A DNA stretch of 23,868 nucleotides from JBMOLL01 sp049325415 (GTDB taxonomy: Bacteria > Bacteroidota > Bacteroidia > Bacteroidales > GCA-2748055): the NCBI GenBank assembly GCA_049325415.1, contig JBMOLL010000010.1, positions 1-23,868 of the forward strand, in the 5' to 3' direction. A program made the position numbers and the translations under genes. Shown piece after piece: positions 6,334 through 15,071 of the stretch (positions are counted from its first letter, which is position 1; each line of letters starts with the position of its first letter). The notes under the pieces are model-generated. The model did no database searches. It saw nothing but the letters and a program-made list of their open reading frames with translations, and was not told where the DNA came from.

Positions 6334-6831
6334 TCAGAGCAGTTCCGCCATACTCCGGGTCCATTTTTCAACGTCCTCCAGGTTCCAGTTGTAATACCGC
6401 ACCACTTCCTTTCTCTTAACCCAGCCTCCGAAGGCGGTCCTGGCCATCAGGTTCAACCCATACTTATCCCGGTACCTGTCGATATACCTTTCAACGGCCC
6501 TGGCAACCGCCTCATCTTTGCTGATGCCGTTTTTAGCCACCAGGTTCATGGTGCCGCCGGCTGTTACAAATACAAGGATCTTCTGATCCGTATCTTTCAG
6601 ACTGCGCAGGATCCTCAGGGCTTTTCCGACCCACTGGCCCGACCTCACCGATGATCCGATAATGACATTCCGAAATGCACTCACCCTTTTTTTTACCTTC
6701 CTGTATTCATGCACATCCAACAGTTCAAGCTGATGTCCATAGTCGTCTCTCAGGATTCGGGCTATGGTTTCAGCACTTTTTTTTGTTGCACCGCCCCGGG
6801 TGCCGTAAAGGATGAGGGTGGTCTGTTCCAT
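6334..6831 (-). CDS. flavodoxin-fold protein (HemG/flavodoxin_5-like)
   Basis: A 165-residue protein. The N-terminus 'LILYGTRGGATKKSAETIARIL' is the flavodoxin beta-1/phosphate loop that binds the FMN phosphate. It is followed by 'NVIIGSSVRSGQW' (the second flavin loop, as in menaquinone-dependent protoporphyrinogen oxidase HemG: iiGaSIryG...) and 'KILVFVTAGG'. The family carries FMN and transfers electrons in the cytoplasm. Whether this one oxidises protoporphyrinogen or serves another redox partner is not shown, as no haem genes are nearby. The ATG at 6831 gives the correct start to the first strand. Confidence 0.85.
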   Translation of the reverse strand: MEQTTLILYGTRGGATKKSAETIARILRDDYGHQLELLDVHEYRKVKKRVSAFRNVIIGSSVRSGQWVGKALRILRSLKDTDQKILVFVTAGGTMNLVAKNGISKDEAVARAVERYIDRYRDKYGLNLMARTAFGGWVKRKEVVRYYNWNLEDVEKWTRSMAELL

Positions 6832-6931
6832 TTTGCCGGGGAAAAGTTTTGTCCAAAAATAAGACTTTAAGAAAAGAATCAGTCAATCAGCGGGTTAAGA
6901 AAATGTGAAATTTATTTCCCTGCCGGGAACC

Positions 6932-7594
6932 TCAGGAGGCCGGATGCGCCTCGCCAAGCAGGTTCTCCATATGGGCATATTCGCGGATCACCCGCAGGGT
7001 GACCAGGGCCAGCGGGATGAACAAAAGTTCACCGAGGATGCTCAGACGGGTCATATGGATCTGTTCCGGGGTTCCCGGATCATTCATAGCAAAATAGAAG
7101 ATCGCTGCCCCGATCAGGTCCTGGGCGATCCACAGTATCCACCACCACGCGACCGGGGTAAGTGATACCTTGTAATCCAAACCGGCTCCCGATCCCGAGA
7201 GACTGATCAGTGTTTTCCTGTACATTTCGCGCATGATCTGGAACGGACGGAAGAGGTTGAGAACGGGAATGAACCAGCTGGCAGCAGCCCATGATTCATC
7301 CCAGGACAGGTCGGGATCAAGGGTGTGCAGATTGTAGTAAGCCCTTCTGAACCATTGAATAAAGGCCACCCCCGAGAACAGGTAGACGGCCATATACACC
7401 AGGGCAATATAGCCCTGCCTTGCTTCATTGGAGGCCATGGCTTTATTGGCAACCGAAGCGCCGTTACTGATCTCTTTCAGGAGGCTCAGTTGAATGACAT
7501 CCAGTACCAGGGCCATCAGCTGGATCACCAGAACGATCTTGATCAGTCGCATGGCTGTCTCCGCGCGCTGGCTGTTGGGTCTCAGTCGGTTCAT
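6932..7594 (-). CDS. DUF4328-family multi-pass membrane protein
   Basis: A 220-residue protein with about four transmembrane segments (roughly residues 18-38, 62-82, 146-170, 183-205). It has the hallmark DUF4328 core: 'FIQWFRRAYYNLHTL' followed by 'WAAASWFIPVLNLFRPFQIMREMYR'. The family's function is not known; the WF-P-NLFRP loop is its conserved feature. It starts 33 bp after the stop of the BNR-repeat gene, so the two may be co-transcribed. Confidence 0.85.
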   Translation of the reverse strand: MNRLRPNSQRAETAMRLIKIVLVIQLMALVLDVIQLSLLKEISNGASVANKAMASNEARQGYIALVYMAVYLFSGVAFIQWFRRAYYNLHTLDPDLSWDESWAAASWFIPVLNLFRPFQIMREMYRKTLISLSGSGAGLDYKVSLTPVAWWWILWIAQDLIGAAIFYFAMNDPGTPEQIHMTRLSILGELLFIPLALVTLRVIREYAHMENLLGEAHPAS

Positions 7595-7627
7595 TATCCT
7601 GTTTTTTTTGTCCGGCCGTCTCCCGGT

Positions 7628-9982
7628 TTATTCAGCTGTTTCAAAATCATCCCAGTTATCTTCTCTCTCTTTCCTGGCTTTTTCATTGAGCGGGTTTGCA
7701 TCAAGTACGAACATGCCTCTGCCGTGAGTGGCAATAACGATCATGTTATCCCTCTGCTGGATGGCCAGGTCGTGCACATAGGTGCAGGGCAGATCGCCCA
7801 GGACCTGCCAGCTTTCGCCGCCGCTGGTCGAAATAAAAACCCCGGCGTCGGTCCCGGCATAAAGGATCTGTTCATCAAAGGGATCCTCACGGATTACATT
7901 GACAGGTCCCAGCGGGATGTTCCCGGAAATATCCTTCCAGGTGGCACCGAAATCATCGGAGCGCCAGATATACACACGGGCATCGTCGTCCCTTCTACCC
8001 GTCTGGGTGAGATAAACCGTTCCGAAGCGGTGCACCGAAGCAACGATTCGGCTCACCCAGCGTTCGGGGACTTCCCCGCTGCGAATGTTTTCCCAGTTCT
8101 GCCCGCCATCCCCTGTCCGCCAGACCCTGCCATCGTCTGTCCCGGCGTAGAGCAGGCCGGGCCTGAAGGGTGATTCGCTGAGCGCACTGATCGTCTGGTA
8201 GCTGATATCCCCCATTTTTTTGGGATCATTGCCGGTCAGGTCGGGACTGATCTGCGTCCAGGTATCCCCGCCGTCTATGGATTTCATAACAAACTGAACT
8301 CCATGGTACAGAATGGAGGGATTATGCGGGGAGATCAGCGTGGGTGCCACCCATTGTCCCCTGAACGGAACTTCTTCGGGATAACGTTCCGGCAGCAGCC
8401 ATTCCATGCTTTCGGGATAGGTGTCGATCTTTGCCCGGGCAAGTTTGCCGTAGAACAGGGAAGCGTAGATCGTGTTGTTATCTGTGGGACTAACGGCATG
8501 CGAGCTTCCTTCTGCACCGAGGGTGGGCGTCCATTCCGTGGGGCGGATCCGGTCGCGGCCCCGGGAAAGATCCACCACCCCGTAATAGCTGTGGTGATCC
8601 TGGATGGAACCGAAGGCGCGGAAGGGTTCCGAATTGTCGAGGGCCACATTGTAAAATTGTGCCAGCGGTAACTCCTCAATGAAACTGCGCCAGTTCTTTC
8701 CCTGGTCATACGACACACTGAGGCCCCCGTCGTGCACTTCCAGAAGATAGGAGGAATTTTCGGGATCTATCCAGAGCCCGTGCTGGTCGGCGTGGATCTT
8801 GCGGATCCGCTCAAAGGTCCGGCCTCCGTCGGTTGATTTGTTCAGCCAGAGCCCCAAAGTGTACACACAATCGGGGTTCTGCGGATCTACCCTCACCTGC
8901 CCAAAGACCCAGCCGTAGGTTCCGGAATGGTTCTCCATCTGCCTGCGGGTCTCGTCGGTCAGACCACTGACCTGTTTCCATTTACCTCCCCCGTTATCGG
9001 TACGGAACAGGGTGGCTCCCCGGATCACATTTTTTTTCTGCCGGCCGTAGGCATCAGTTTCGCCTTTTTTGGCCATATAGGCAATTTCATAATTATCCAC
9101 AAGGGCATAAAGAATATTCGGGTTCGACCGGGAGATTGTCAGACCGATCCTGCCGCGATAGGGCGCATCGGGCAGTCCGTCGTTGATCCTGTTCCAGCTT
9201 CTCCCCCCGTCGCTCGTTTTCCAGATGCCGTTATTCTTGTGATCGGAATAGGTGCGGGGATCGTTCCACTTCAGCCGGGTACGTTGCCAGGTGGCAGCAT
9301 ACAGGGTGTTCGGGTCGTTGGGATCCATGACCACATCGACCACCCCCGTTTCGTCATCGACCTGCAGAACCGGCGTCCAGCTTTTTCCGCCATCGGTGGT
9401 TTTATAAAGGCCCCTTTCACTGTTTTTCGTCCATTCATGCCCGGTGGCAGCTACATAAACGATATCGGGATTGGTGGGGTGAATGATGATGCGGGCAATG
9501 GTATAGGTGTTTTCCAGTCCCATGTGCTGCCAGTTCATCCCGTTGTCGGTAGTGCGATAGACCCCGGTCCCGGGGTTGGACGACCTGAAGATATTGGCTT
9601 CTCCGGTACCGGCCCAGACGATTTCCGGGTTCGAGGGACTGATCGCCAGGTCGCCGATGGAAGTGGTGCCGTAATGTTCAAAGACCGGTTCAAAGGTCAC
9701 TCCTTCGTTTTCACTTTTCCATATCCCGCCGGTTGCCGATGCGACCCAGATGGTGTAGGATTTGCCACGGGGCGTGACGGCTTCCACATCGGTGCAGCGG
9801 CCGCTGATGTTGGTGGGCCCTATGAATTGCCAGTGCAGTTTGCTGAACTCTGAGTCCGTTCGCATGCTTTCCAGAGTCGCATACCCGGTCAGACGCGAGG
9901 TGCCATCGGTATCAGGTTTTTTCTGGGCCTGAAGGATGAAGGGGAACAGTAGCAGAGACAGGAAAATGATACACGTTTTCAT
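7628..9982 (-). CDS. secreted BNR/sortilin-type beta-propeller repeat protein
   Basis: A 784-residue protein with a signal peptide (MKTCIIFLSLLLFPFILQAQ). The mature part is built of about eleven Asp-box/BNR repeats of the form S/T-x-D-x-G-x-x-W: 'SENEGVTF', 'TTDNGMNW', 'TTDGGKSW', 'TSDGGRSW', 'STDGGRTF', 'SYDQGKNW', 'SIDGGDTW', 'TGDGGQNW', 'SDDFGATW', 'STSGGESW' and a variant 'RTDNGGGKW'. These form one or two beta-propellers, as in Vps10/sortilin-like 'glycosyl hydrolase' proteins. Relatives in Bacteroidota are often about 1000 residues with an extra C-terminal domain. This one ends in a short charged tail (ARKEREDNWDDFE), so it may be a shorter version. No catalytic role is evident; ligand or glycan binding outside the cell is likely. 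Confidence 0.9.
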   Translation of the reverse strand: MKTCIIFLSLLLFPFILQAQKKPDTDGTSRLTGYATLESMRTDSEFSKLHWQFIGPTNISGRCTDVEAVTPRGKSYTIWVASATGGIWKSENEGVTFEPVFEHYGTTSIGDLAISPSNPEIVWAGTGEANIFRSSNPGTGVYRTTDNGMNWQHMGLENTYTIARIIIHPTNPDIVYVAATGHEWTKNSERGLYKTTDGGKSWTPVLQVDDETGVVDVVMDPNDPNTLYAATWQRTRLKWNDPRTYSDHKNNGIWKTSDGGRSWNRINDGLPDAPYRGRIGLTISRSNPNILYALVDNYEIAYMAKKGETDAYGRQKKNVIRGATLFRTDNGGGKWKQVSGLTDETRRQMENHSGTYGWVFGQVRVDPQNPDCVYTLGLWLNKSTDGGRTFERIRKIHADQHGLWIDPENSSYLLEVHDGGLSVSYDQGKNWRSFIEELPLAQFYNVALDNSEPFRAFGSIQDHHSYYGVVDLSRGRDRIRPTEWTPTLGAEGSSHAVSPTDNNTIYASLFYGKLARAKIDTYPESMEWLLPERYPEEVPFRGQWVAPTLISPHNPSILYHGVQFVMKSIDGGDTWTQISPDLTGNDPKKMGDISYQTISALSESPFRPGLLYAGTDDGRVWRTGDGGQNWENIRSGEVPERWVSRIVASVHRFGTVYLTQTGRRDDDARVYIWRSDDFGATWKDISGNIPLGPVNVIREDPFDEQILYAGTDAGVFISTSGGESWQVLGDLPCTYVHDLAIQQRDNMIVIATHGRGMFVLDANPLNEKARKEREDNWDDFETAE

Positions 9983-10110
9983 ACTTTACGGTTTGGGAAA
10001 GCGAAAAATAGTAAAAAATGGACAAAAAACCGTGAAATAATGCTGTCGTAACATATTCTGACAGTTACGAAGTAAGCTCCGTTTTACAGGGCAGTTGTCA
10101 GTCCCGTGTG

Positions 10111-10980
10111 TTAAACCAGATAACTCATGGACAGCTTCATCACTGCATCAATATTTTCTTTTGTCATGCTGTAGGGTGAGGAAGCGACCAACCTGTTCTT
10201 TTCATCAAAATATTTTCCGGTGGTGGTGTTCAATTCAGCGGAAGAGGCCAGGTAGGTATAGGTTCTGGCCATTTCCTCCGGTGAAAGGGAAAACCGGCTT
10301 TTGATGGAGTAAAGAAATTTCATGAATCCTGAAATATCCGGATAACGGCTGATATCAATCTTCACATTGCTTACGCGGATACAATTGACGGTTATGCCGG
10401 TGTCTTTCAGCTGTTCAGCCAGCCAGTAGGTATACATTACCTGTGCGAGTTTCGACTGATAATAGGCCCGGGACACACTGAATTTCCTGTTTTCAAATTC
10501 CGGATCAATCATATCCACTTCCATTTTCGGATACATGACCAGGCCCTGTGAGGCAATGGTAATAATCCTGCCCTGTTCACTTTTTTTCATCAGGTCGAGA
10601 ACGGCATTCGTCAGGAGGATGGGCCCGATATGGTTGGTTGCCCAGATGCTTTCAATTCCATCGGCAGTTTTTTCTGCCTGCTTGCGGGCAATATCAAAAT
10701 CTGCGGCATTATGGATCAAAACATCGAGTTGCTCCACTCTGCCTTTCAGATCCTGAGCCGCATCTTGAACGGATTTTCTGGATGACAGGTCAATCTTCAA
10801 TAATTCAACCTCATCCCTGCCCGATATCCCTTTGATTTCTGCCAGCGCAATTTCCCCTCTTTTCTGATCCCTTGCGCCTATGATGACGCGAAATCCTGCC
10901 TGAGCCAGTTGAATGGCTGCCTGTTTGCCAATGCCGGAATTCCCGCCGGTTATTAAACAGGTCTTTCTATGACTGTTCAT
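10111..10980 (-). CDS. short-chain dehydrogenase/reductase (retinol dehydrogenase-like)
   Basis: A 289-residue Rossmann-fold NAD(P)-dependent oxidoreductase. The motifs are complete: the cofactor loop TGGNSGIG at residues 11-18, 'NAAD' at 91-94, Asn116, catalytic Ser144 in 'TIASQG', and YxxxK at Tyr173/Lys177. Arg37 after the second strand ('GARD') favours NADP(H). The overall pattern, including 'IWATNHIGPILLTNAVLDLM' and a C-terminal loop mentioning 'TTGKYFDEK', is that of the retinol dehydrogenase/WW-oxidoreductase-like classical SDRs. The substrate is unknown. It stands between the BNR gene (128 bp downstream) and the TetR operon (190 bp upstream), so it may be its own unit. Confidence 0.92.
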   Translation of the reverse strand: MNSHRKTCLITGGNSGIGKQAAIQLAQAGFRVIIGARDQKRGEIALAEIKGISGRDEVELLKIDLSSRKSVQDAAQDLKGRVEQLDVLIHNAADFDIARKQAEKTADGIESIWATNHIGPILLTNAVLDLMKKSEQGRIITIASQGLVMYPKMEVDMIDPEFENRKFSVSRAYYQSKLAQVMYTYWLAEQLKDTGITVNCIRVSNVKIDISRYPDISGFMKFLYSIKSRFSLSPEEMARTYTYLASSAELNTTTGKYFDEKNRLVASSPYSMTKENIDAVMKLSMSYLV

Positions 10981-11170
10981 ATAATCAATTCTTTATCAGT
11001 CGTTTATTCATTCTTTTACTTTATAGTCAGAATACCGGCACTGAGCAGGCGTACAGGAGGTCTGTTGAATTTATAACGCGCTCCGGCAGAAGACGTTATG
11101 TTACTCCTCCGGCAGAAAATCCTCCCTCTTCTCCTATCAACAGATGCCAGGACAGTGAAAAAGAGCTTCC

Positions 11171-11905
11171 TTATCTCAGGCTGGCTTTGGTAAATACATG
11201 TTCGGGGATCACCACATCGAACTGGATGTCGTCGATAATGAATTCAGTGCCGTCGCCCTGTTTCAGCATGTCCTTAAAGACGATGCGGGTGGGGAACCAG
11301 CGGCTGCCGATCTGTTTGATGTCCGACAGTTCCGTTCTCTTCAGTAATTTGCCGCTCTTTGCGTAAAGTTCCTCCTTCATGGGGATGTAATGTTTTTTCT
11401 CCACCCATTCCTTTCGCAGCTCATAATCCACGTCTTCGCTCAGGGCATGCATCTCAATGACCCAGCAGTCGTACTCGCCGATCTTCTCTGAGCCAACCAC
11501 TACCGCGTCGTACTTTTTGTTGAATTCCTCGTCGTTCATCATGTCTTCGTACGACAGGTCGCTGCCCATCATCGATTGCTTGAGCATCTGCCCTGAGAGC
11601 TGGATGGTGCGGTCGCTCGAAGGAGAGTAGATCCAGAGCTGGTCGTCGAGCCGCAGCATTTTTGTTCCGGCATCCCGGGCAGGGGAGAGGTATTCGGTGA
11701 AGGAGCGGTTTTCTCCCTCCGACCAGGTTTTTGATTCGAGCGAGCGCGTGCTCCGCGGACCGTGAATGATCATCCGGGAGGTAAAGACCCTGTTTTTCGA
11801 AGCCATGTTCTGATCGATCTTTTTCATGATCTCGGCGCCCGTGGGGGTCTGTGCGTTCAGTAGTCCGGCAGCAAGTGCGGCTGCCAGTATAAGTAGTTTT
11901 TTCAT
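11171..11905 (-). CDS. LolA-fold periplasmic protein (outer membrane lipoprotein-sorting-like)
   Basis: A 244-residue protein with a signal peptide ('MKKLLILAAALAAGLLNAQ'). The mature part follows the LolA-like (PF17131-type) pattern: 'IMKKIDQNMASKNRVFTSRMII' helix and strand, 'LRLDDQLWIYSPSSDRTIQLSGQMLKQSMMGSDLSYEDM', then 'YDCWVIEM' and 'RWFPTRIVFKDM'. Proteins of this fold carry lipids or lipoprotein acyl chains through the periplasm in a half-barrel cavity. Its ATG overlaps the stop of the upstream permease (ATGA at 11902-11905), so it is translationally coupled to the ABC transporter and is likely its periplasmic carrier. It is the last gene of the TetR-led operon. Confidence 0.9.
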   Translation of the reverse strand: MKKLLILAAALAAGLLNAQTPTGAEIMKKIDQNMASKNRVFTSRMIIHGPRSTRSLESKTWSEGENRSFTEYLSPARDAGTKMLRLDDQLWIYSPSSDRTIQLSGQMLKQSMMGSDLSYEDMMNDEEFNKKYDAVVVGSEKIGEYDCWVIEMHALSEDVDYELRKEWVEKKHYIPMKEELYAKSGKLLKRTELSDIKQIGSRWFPTRIVFKDMLKQGDGTEFIIDDIQFDVVIPEHVFTKASLR

Positions 11906-13173
11906 GCCTGTAATTCTTTAAAAAGTGAAGCGGTTTGCCGTTTATAGATCCCGACCCCCGAGAGCATGGTGCCCAGTATGGTTGAAAGCAGACCGGGGAT
12001 GAAGCCGATGTACCAGGAGGTGGGGGTGATGCGGGTACGGAAGACCGATTGCATCATCATGGAGGAGTTCTGCAGCATGGTACCCAGATCGATCCCTTTG
12101 GAAAGGATCGCTGCAAGCCCCAGTCCGATTGCCGTACCGATAATCGAACCGGCGATCCCGATGAGCACCGATTCATAGATCATGCTGCGGTAAACATGGC
12201 CTTTATCCTCACCGATGGCGATCCGCAGCCCGATCTCACCGTATCTTCTGAGTCCGCCTAGCAGACCGGCATTCCAGAGCACTACCGAGAGTGCGATGAG
12301 GAAGATAAGGATGATGAGACTTCCGAAGTTGTTGACGATCTCAATCATGGCTCCCAGGTCGTTCTGCTCACTCAGGGTGAGCATTTCGGGGGCGAAATTG
12401 TCGGCATCGCCATAATAGCTGCGGTTGAACTGTGCTGTAATGCTGTCGGCTTCCACTTCGTCATATTCGCCTGAAGGGAGGTAACCGAGGATCTCACCGG
12501 CGGCATCGTCCATATCCAGGGCGAAGCGCGCATCGGCCAGATCGAGCACAATCCCGCCCCGGTCAAGGATGGTCACTCCGTAGCGGATCGTTCCGGAAAC
12601 GGTGTAGTTGCTTACCGACATTGATCCGTACATGGTCGAGGTGATCAGGGAAACGGTCTGACCGGGACCGGCGTTGATCTTCTGTGAGAGATCCTCGCTG
12701 ATCAGGATCTCGCCGGGTCGGGAGGGCAGGGCGCCCCTGACCAGGGACCTGACCAGGTTCAGCCGGTCGATCTCTTTGGTGCCGGGGGATAGCAGGTCGA
12801 CGGCCATGCCCACTGCCGGGCCCTGTGCACGTGTCTCACCCAGCGAGTCGGGCACATCGATCAGTCCGCCGAACTGAATTCGCTCCACCCAGGTCACATC
12901 GGGCCAGCGTCCGGACAATTCCTGTTTCAGTTCACCAGTGCCGGTGAGGGCCAGGTCGATCGGCATCTGGTCGCGGTTTTCGGCATAGGCCCGGCTCATG
13001 ATCTTGACATGACCCGTTGTGAATTTTGCGTTAAAATCGACCATATCTCCAAAAACCCCGGTTACCCAGGTCTGGAGGAGGACTGCCATCATTACGCCGA
13101 TGGTAACGACAATCACGGGGAGAAGGCTCCTCTGGCGGTCGCGTATCAATCCCTTTAAGAAATAGCGTATCAT
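11902..13173 (-). CDS. ABC transporter permease (MacB/FtsX/LolCE type)
   Basis: A 423-residue inner-membrane protein with the MacB/LolC layout: a first membrane helix at about residues 15-38, a periplasmic domain of about 240 residues, then three helices at about 285-308, 335-362 and 388-412. The 'LLGGLRRYGEIGLRIAIGEDKGHVYRSMIYESVLIG' segment is the coupling-helix region typical of this FtsX/MacB_PCD group. Such proteins do not pump across the inner membrane. They use ATP-driven motion to act on periplasmic cargo or to pull lipoproteins out of the membrane. It overlaps the preceding permease gene and the following LolA-like gene by 4 bp each. The two permeases together would make a LolCE-like heterodimer. 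Confidence 0.93.
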   Translation of the reverse strand: MIRYFLKGLIRDRQRSLLPVIVVTIGVMMAVLLQTWVTGVFGDMVDFNAKFTTGHVKIMSRAYAENRDQMPIDLALTGTGELKQELSGRWPDVTWVERIQFGGLIDVPDSLGETRAQGPAVGMAVDLLSPGTKEIDRLNLVRSLVRGALPSRPGEILISEDLSQKINAGPGQTVSLITSTMYGSMSVSNYTVSGTIRYGVTILDRGGIVLDLADARFALDMDDAAGEILGYLPSGEYDEVEADSITAQFNRSYYGDADNFAPEMLTLSEQNDLGAMIEIVNNFGSLIILIFLIALSVVLWNAGLLGGLRRYGEIGLRIAIGEDKGHVYRSMIYESVLIGIAGSIIGTAIGLGLAAILSKGIDLGTMLQNSSMMMQSVFRTRITPTSWYIGFIPGLLSTILGTMLSGVGIYKRQTASLFKELQA

Positions 13174-14342
13174 TGTATTTTTCCTTTAATTGCGTCGGTG
13201 GGATTCATTTTGGCAATCTTCCTGGATGGCAGGTAGCTGACTATGGCTGTCGTGATCATCACCACGATGGCAATGATCAGGATAAAGGTCCCGCTGTAGG
13301 CCGGAATGATCTTCTCGGCTATGGGGATTCCCATGTCGCTTACCGTATCGGGCAGGGCCATGCCCCGTACTTTCTGCCAGGACAGAAGCGGGATGCCGTA
13401 GATGGCAAAAAGGAGGGCTGCCAGCAGGGCATGCATGGTTCCTTCGACCGTGAACAGCCAGACCACCTGGGCCCTTGTCATCCCCATCGCAATATAGGTA
13501 CCGATTTCCCGCTGGCGCCGGAAGATCGAAAGGACCTGCGTGTCGAATACCGCCAGCAGGGCCAGCGACAGGAGGATGATAAAAAAGATGGACCCGCCGA
13601 TCGATTTGGATTTGATGACCTGATCGAGGTCGGCCATCAGGTAATCGCGGTTGCGGAATACCCAGCCTTCAGGGATGGCAGTGTTTTCGTACTGATCTCC
13701 TTTGATGATGATGGTGGCTTCGTTCCCGAGTTGTTTCATCCGGCGGAGGTCTTCCAGGGGGATCCAGATCTGGCCAAAATCAACGGCCGGTACATTGGAG
13801 CTGAATACGCCGGCAATTCTTAGTTCAACGGCATCGAAGGTGCCGTTGGCATCGCGCCAGCGGACCAGCACGTAATCACCGGCATCCAGGCGGGCTGAGG
13901 CGGCCATGCGGGTACCGATCAGGGCGGGAATTTCGCCGTTCTCACTTTTCAGAAGGGAGGAGGGAAGCTGTACGGTTCGCTGTGCAGGATCGATGCCCTT
14001 GAGCAACACGGTCTGCATTCTCCCTTCGGGATAAATGGTGGCCTGGGAGATAAGAACCGGTGCGACTGTTCCGGCTGTCACCGCAGCCTCAAACTGAGGC
14101 GGCACCGGGGCATGGGCATCGTCAATGGTGAAGGCATCGAAGGGATCATACCCGGAGACCCAGTACTGACCGGTTGCGACACTCCAGTCGATCATGTCGG
14201 TGCGGGCCTGAATATTCCAGCCGTGGATGAGGCCGTTCTGCCAGATAATAAAGAAGAAGGTGAGCGAAAGGACAAACACGTTGAGCCAGGTCCTCAGACC
14301 TGCGCCCACCAGGTTTCGTATGGCTAATTTTATGGCTATCAT
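13170..14342 (-). CDS. ABC transporter permease (MacB/FtsX/LolCE type)
   Basis: A 390-residue paralogue of the next permease with the same plan: a helix at about residues 15-37, a periplasmic domain to about 250, then helices at about 255-275, 305-330 and 352-378. 'IFRRQREIGTYIAMGMTRAQVVWLFTVEGTMHALLAA' is the conserved coupling segment (rReIG...GmtR.qi...f..E). It ends at 'YLPSRKIAKMNPTDAIKG', the typical C-terminal signature of MacB-type permeases (P.r.aa...P..aLr). It starts 9 bp after the ATPase gene stops and overlaps the second permease by 4 bp. Confidence 0.93.
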   Translation of the reverse strand: MIAIKLAIRNLVGAGLRTWLNVFVLSLTFFFIIWQNGLIHGWNIQARTDMIDWSVATGQYWVSGYDPFDAFTIDDAHAPVPPQFEAAVTAGTVAPVLISQATIYPEGRMQTVLLKGIDPAQRTVQLPSSLLKSENGEIPALIGTRMAASARLDAGDYVLVRWRDANGTFDAVELRIAGVFSSNVPAVDFGQIWIPLEDLRRMKQLGNEATIIIKGDQYENTAIPEGWVFRNRDYLMADLDQVIKSKSIGGSIFFIILLSLALLAVFDTQVLSIFRRQREIGTYIAMGMTRAQVVWLFTVEGTMHALLAALLFAIYGIPLLSWQKVRGMALPDTVSDMGIPIAEKIIPAYSGTFILIIAIVVMITTAIVSYLPSRKIAKMNPTDAIKGKIQ

Positions 14343-14351
14343 GATTTCCGT

Positions 14352-15050
14352 TTATTTGGTCACCACTTCATCCGCCTTAACCTTACCGTCTTCCAGCCGG
14401 ATGATCCGCCGGAGATAGCTGATCACTTTATCGTCGTGCGTGGCAAAGAGGAAGGTGGTCCCCAGTTCCTTGTTCAAAGTGACCATGGTTTTCAGGATGT
14501 GATGGGAGTTCTCGGCGTCCAGATTCGCCGTGGGCTCGTCGGCCAGGACCAGTTCAGGCTTCTTGACCATGGCCCGGGCAATGGCCACCCGCTGACATTC
14601 TCCGCCGGAGAGTGCGGCAGGCCTGGATTTTATTTTGGAACTGAGCCCCACCCATTCGAGCGATTCAAGCACGGCTTTCTTTCTGTCGGAGGCACTGATA
14701 TCCAAAAGCAGCAGCGGGAACTCGACATTCTCATAAACCGTGTAAACCGGCATCAGGTTATAGGTCTGGAAGATAAAACCCACGTGCTTTTTCCTCAGCA
14801 CAGAGGCTTTTTTCGCCGTCAGGCCGGAGATGCTTTTCTCCAGTACTGTGGCTTTCCCTTCTGTGGGGGAGTCGAGTGACCCGATAATATTCAGGAGGGT
14901 CGTTTTGCCCGAGCCACTCGGTCCGACAAGGCCCGTGAACTCACCCGACCCGATGGTCAGGTCAATGTGGTCCAGGGCTGTAAAAAAGCCGCCTCCCACG
15001 GGATAACGTTTTACCAGTCCCTCCAGTGAAATAATTGCATCTTGTGTCAT
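14352..15050 (-). CDS. ABC transporter ATP-binding protein (LolD/MacB type)
   Basis: A 232-residue cytoplasmic ATPase with every expected motif: Walker A GPSGSGKTT (43-51), Q-loop Gln95, signature LSGGECQRVAIARA (147-160), Walker B 'LVLADEP' (167-173), D-loop Asp178 and H-loop His205. Length and spacing fit the LolD/MacB-FtsE group that pairs with the permeases encoded next. It has no fused membrane domain, so it is the separate subunit of the complex. The gene follows the beta-barrel gene by 21 bp. Confidence 0.95.
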   Translation of the reverse strand: MTQDAIISLEGLVKRYPVGGGFFTALDHIDLTIGSGEFTGLVGPSGSGKTTLLNIIGSLDSPTEGKATVLEKSISGLTAKKASVLRKKHVGFIFQTYNLMPVYTVYENVEFPLLLLDISASDRKKAVLESLEWVGLSSKIKSRPAALSGGECQRVAIARAMVKKPELVLADEPTANLDAENSHHILKTMVTLNKELGTTFLFATHDDKVISYLRRIIRLEDGKVKADEVVTK

Positions 15051-15071
15051 AGCAGAAAATTTAATATCCTG

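Noticed and set aside
7325..9853. Long open frames on the plus strand opposite the BNR-repeat gene (7325-8173 and 8927-9853)
   Set aside because: They have no signal, motif or coherent composition (many Gly/Pro/His), and the minus strand carries an 11-repeat protein through the same bases. They are antisense shadows.
13173..13823. 216-codon plus-strand frame opposite the first permease
   Set aside because: It is an antisense shadow of a permease with clear MacB-type topology; its translation is His/Asp/Gly-rich with no domain.
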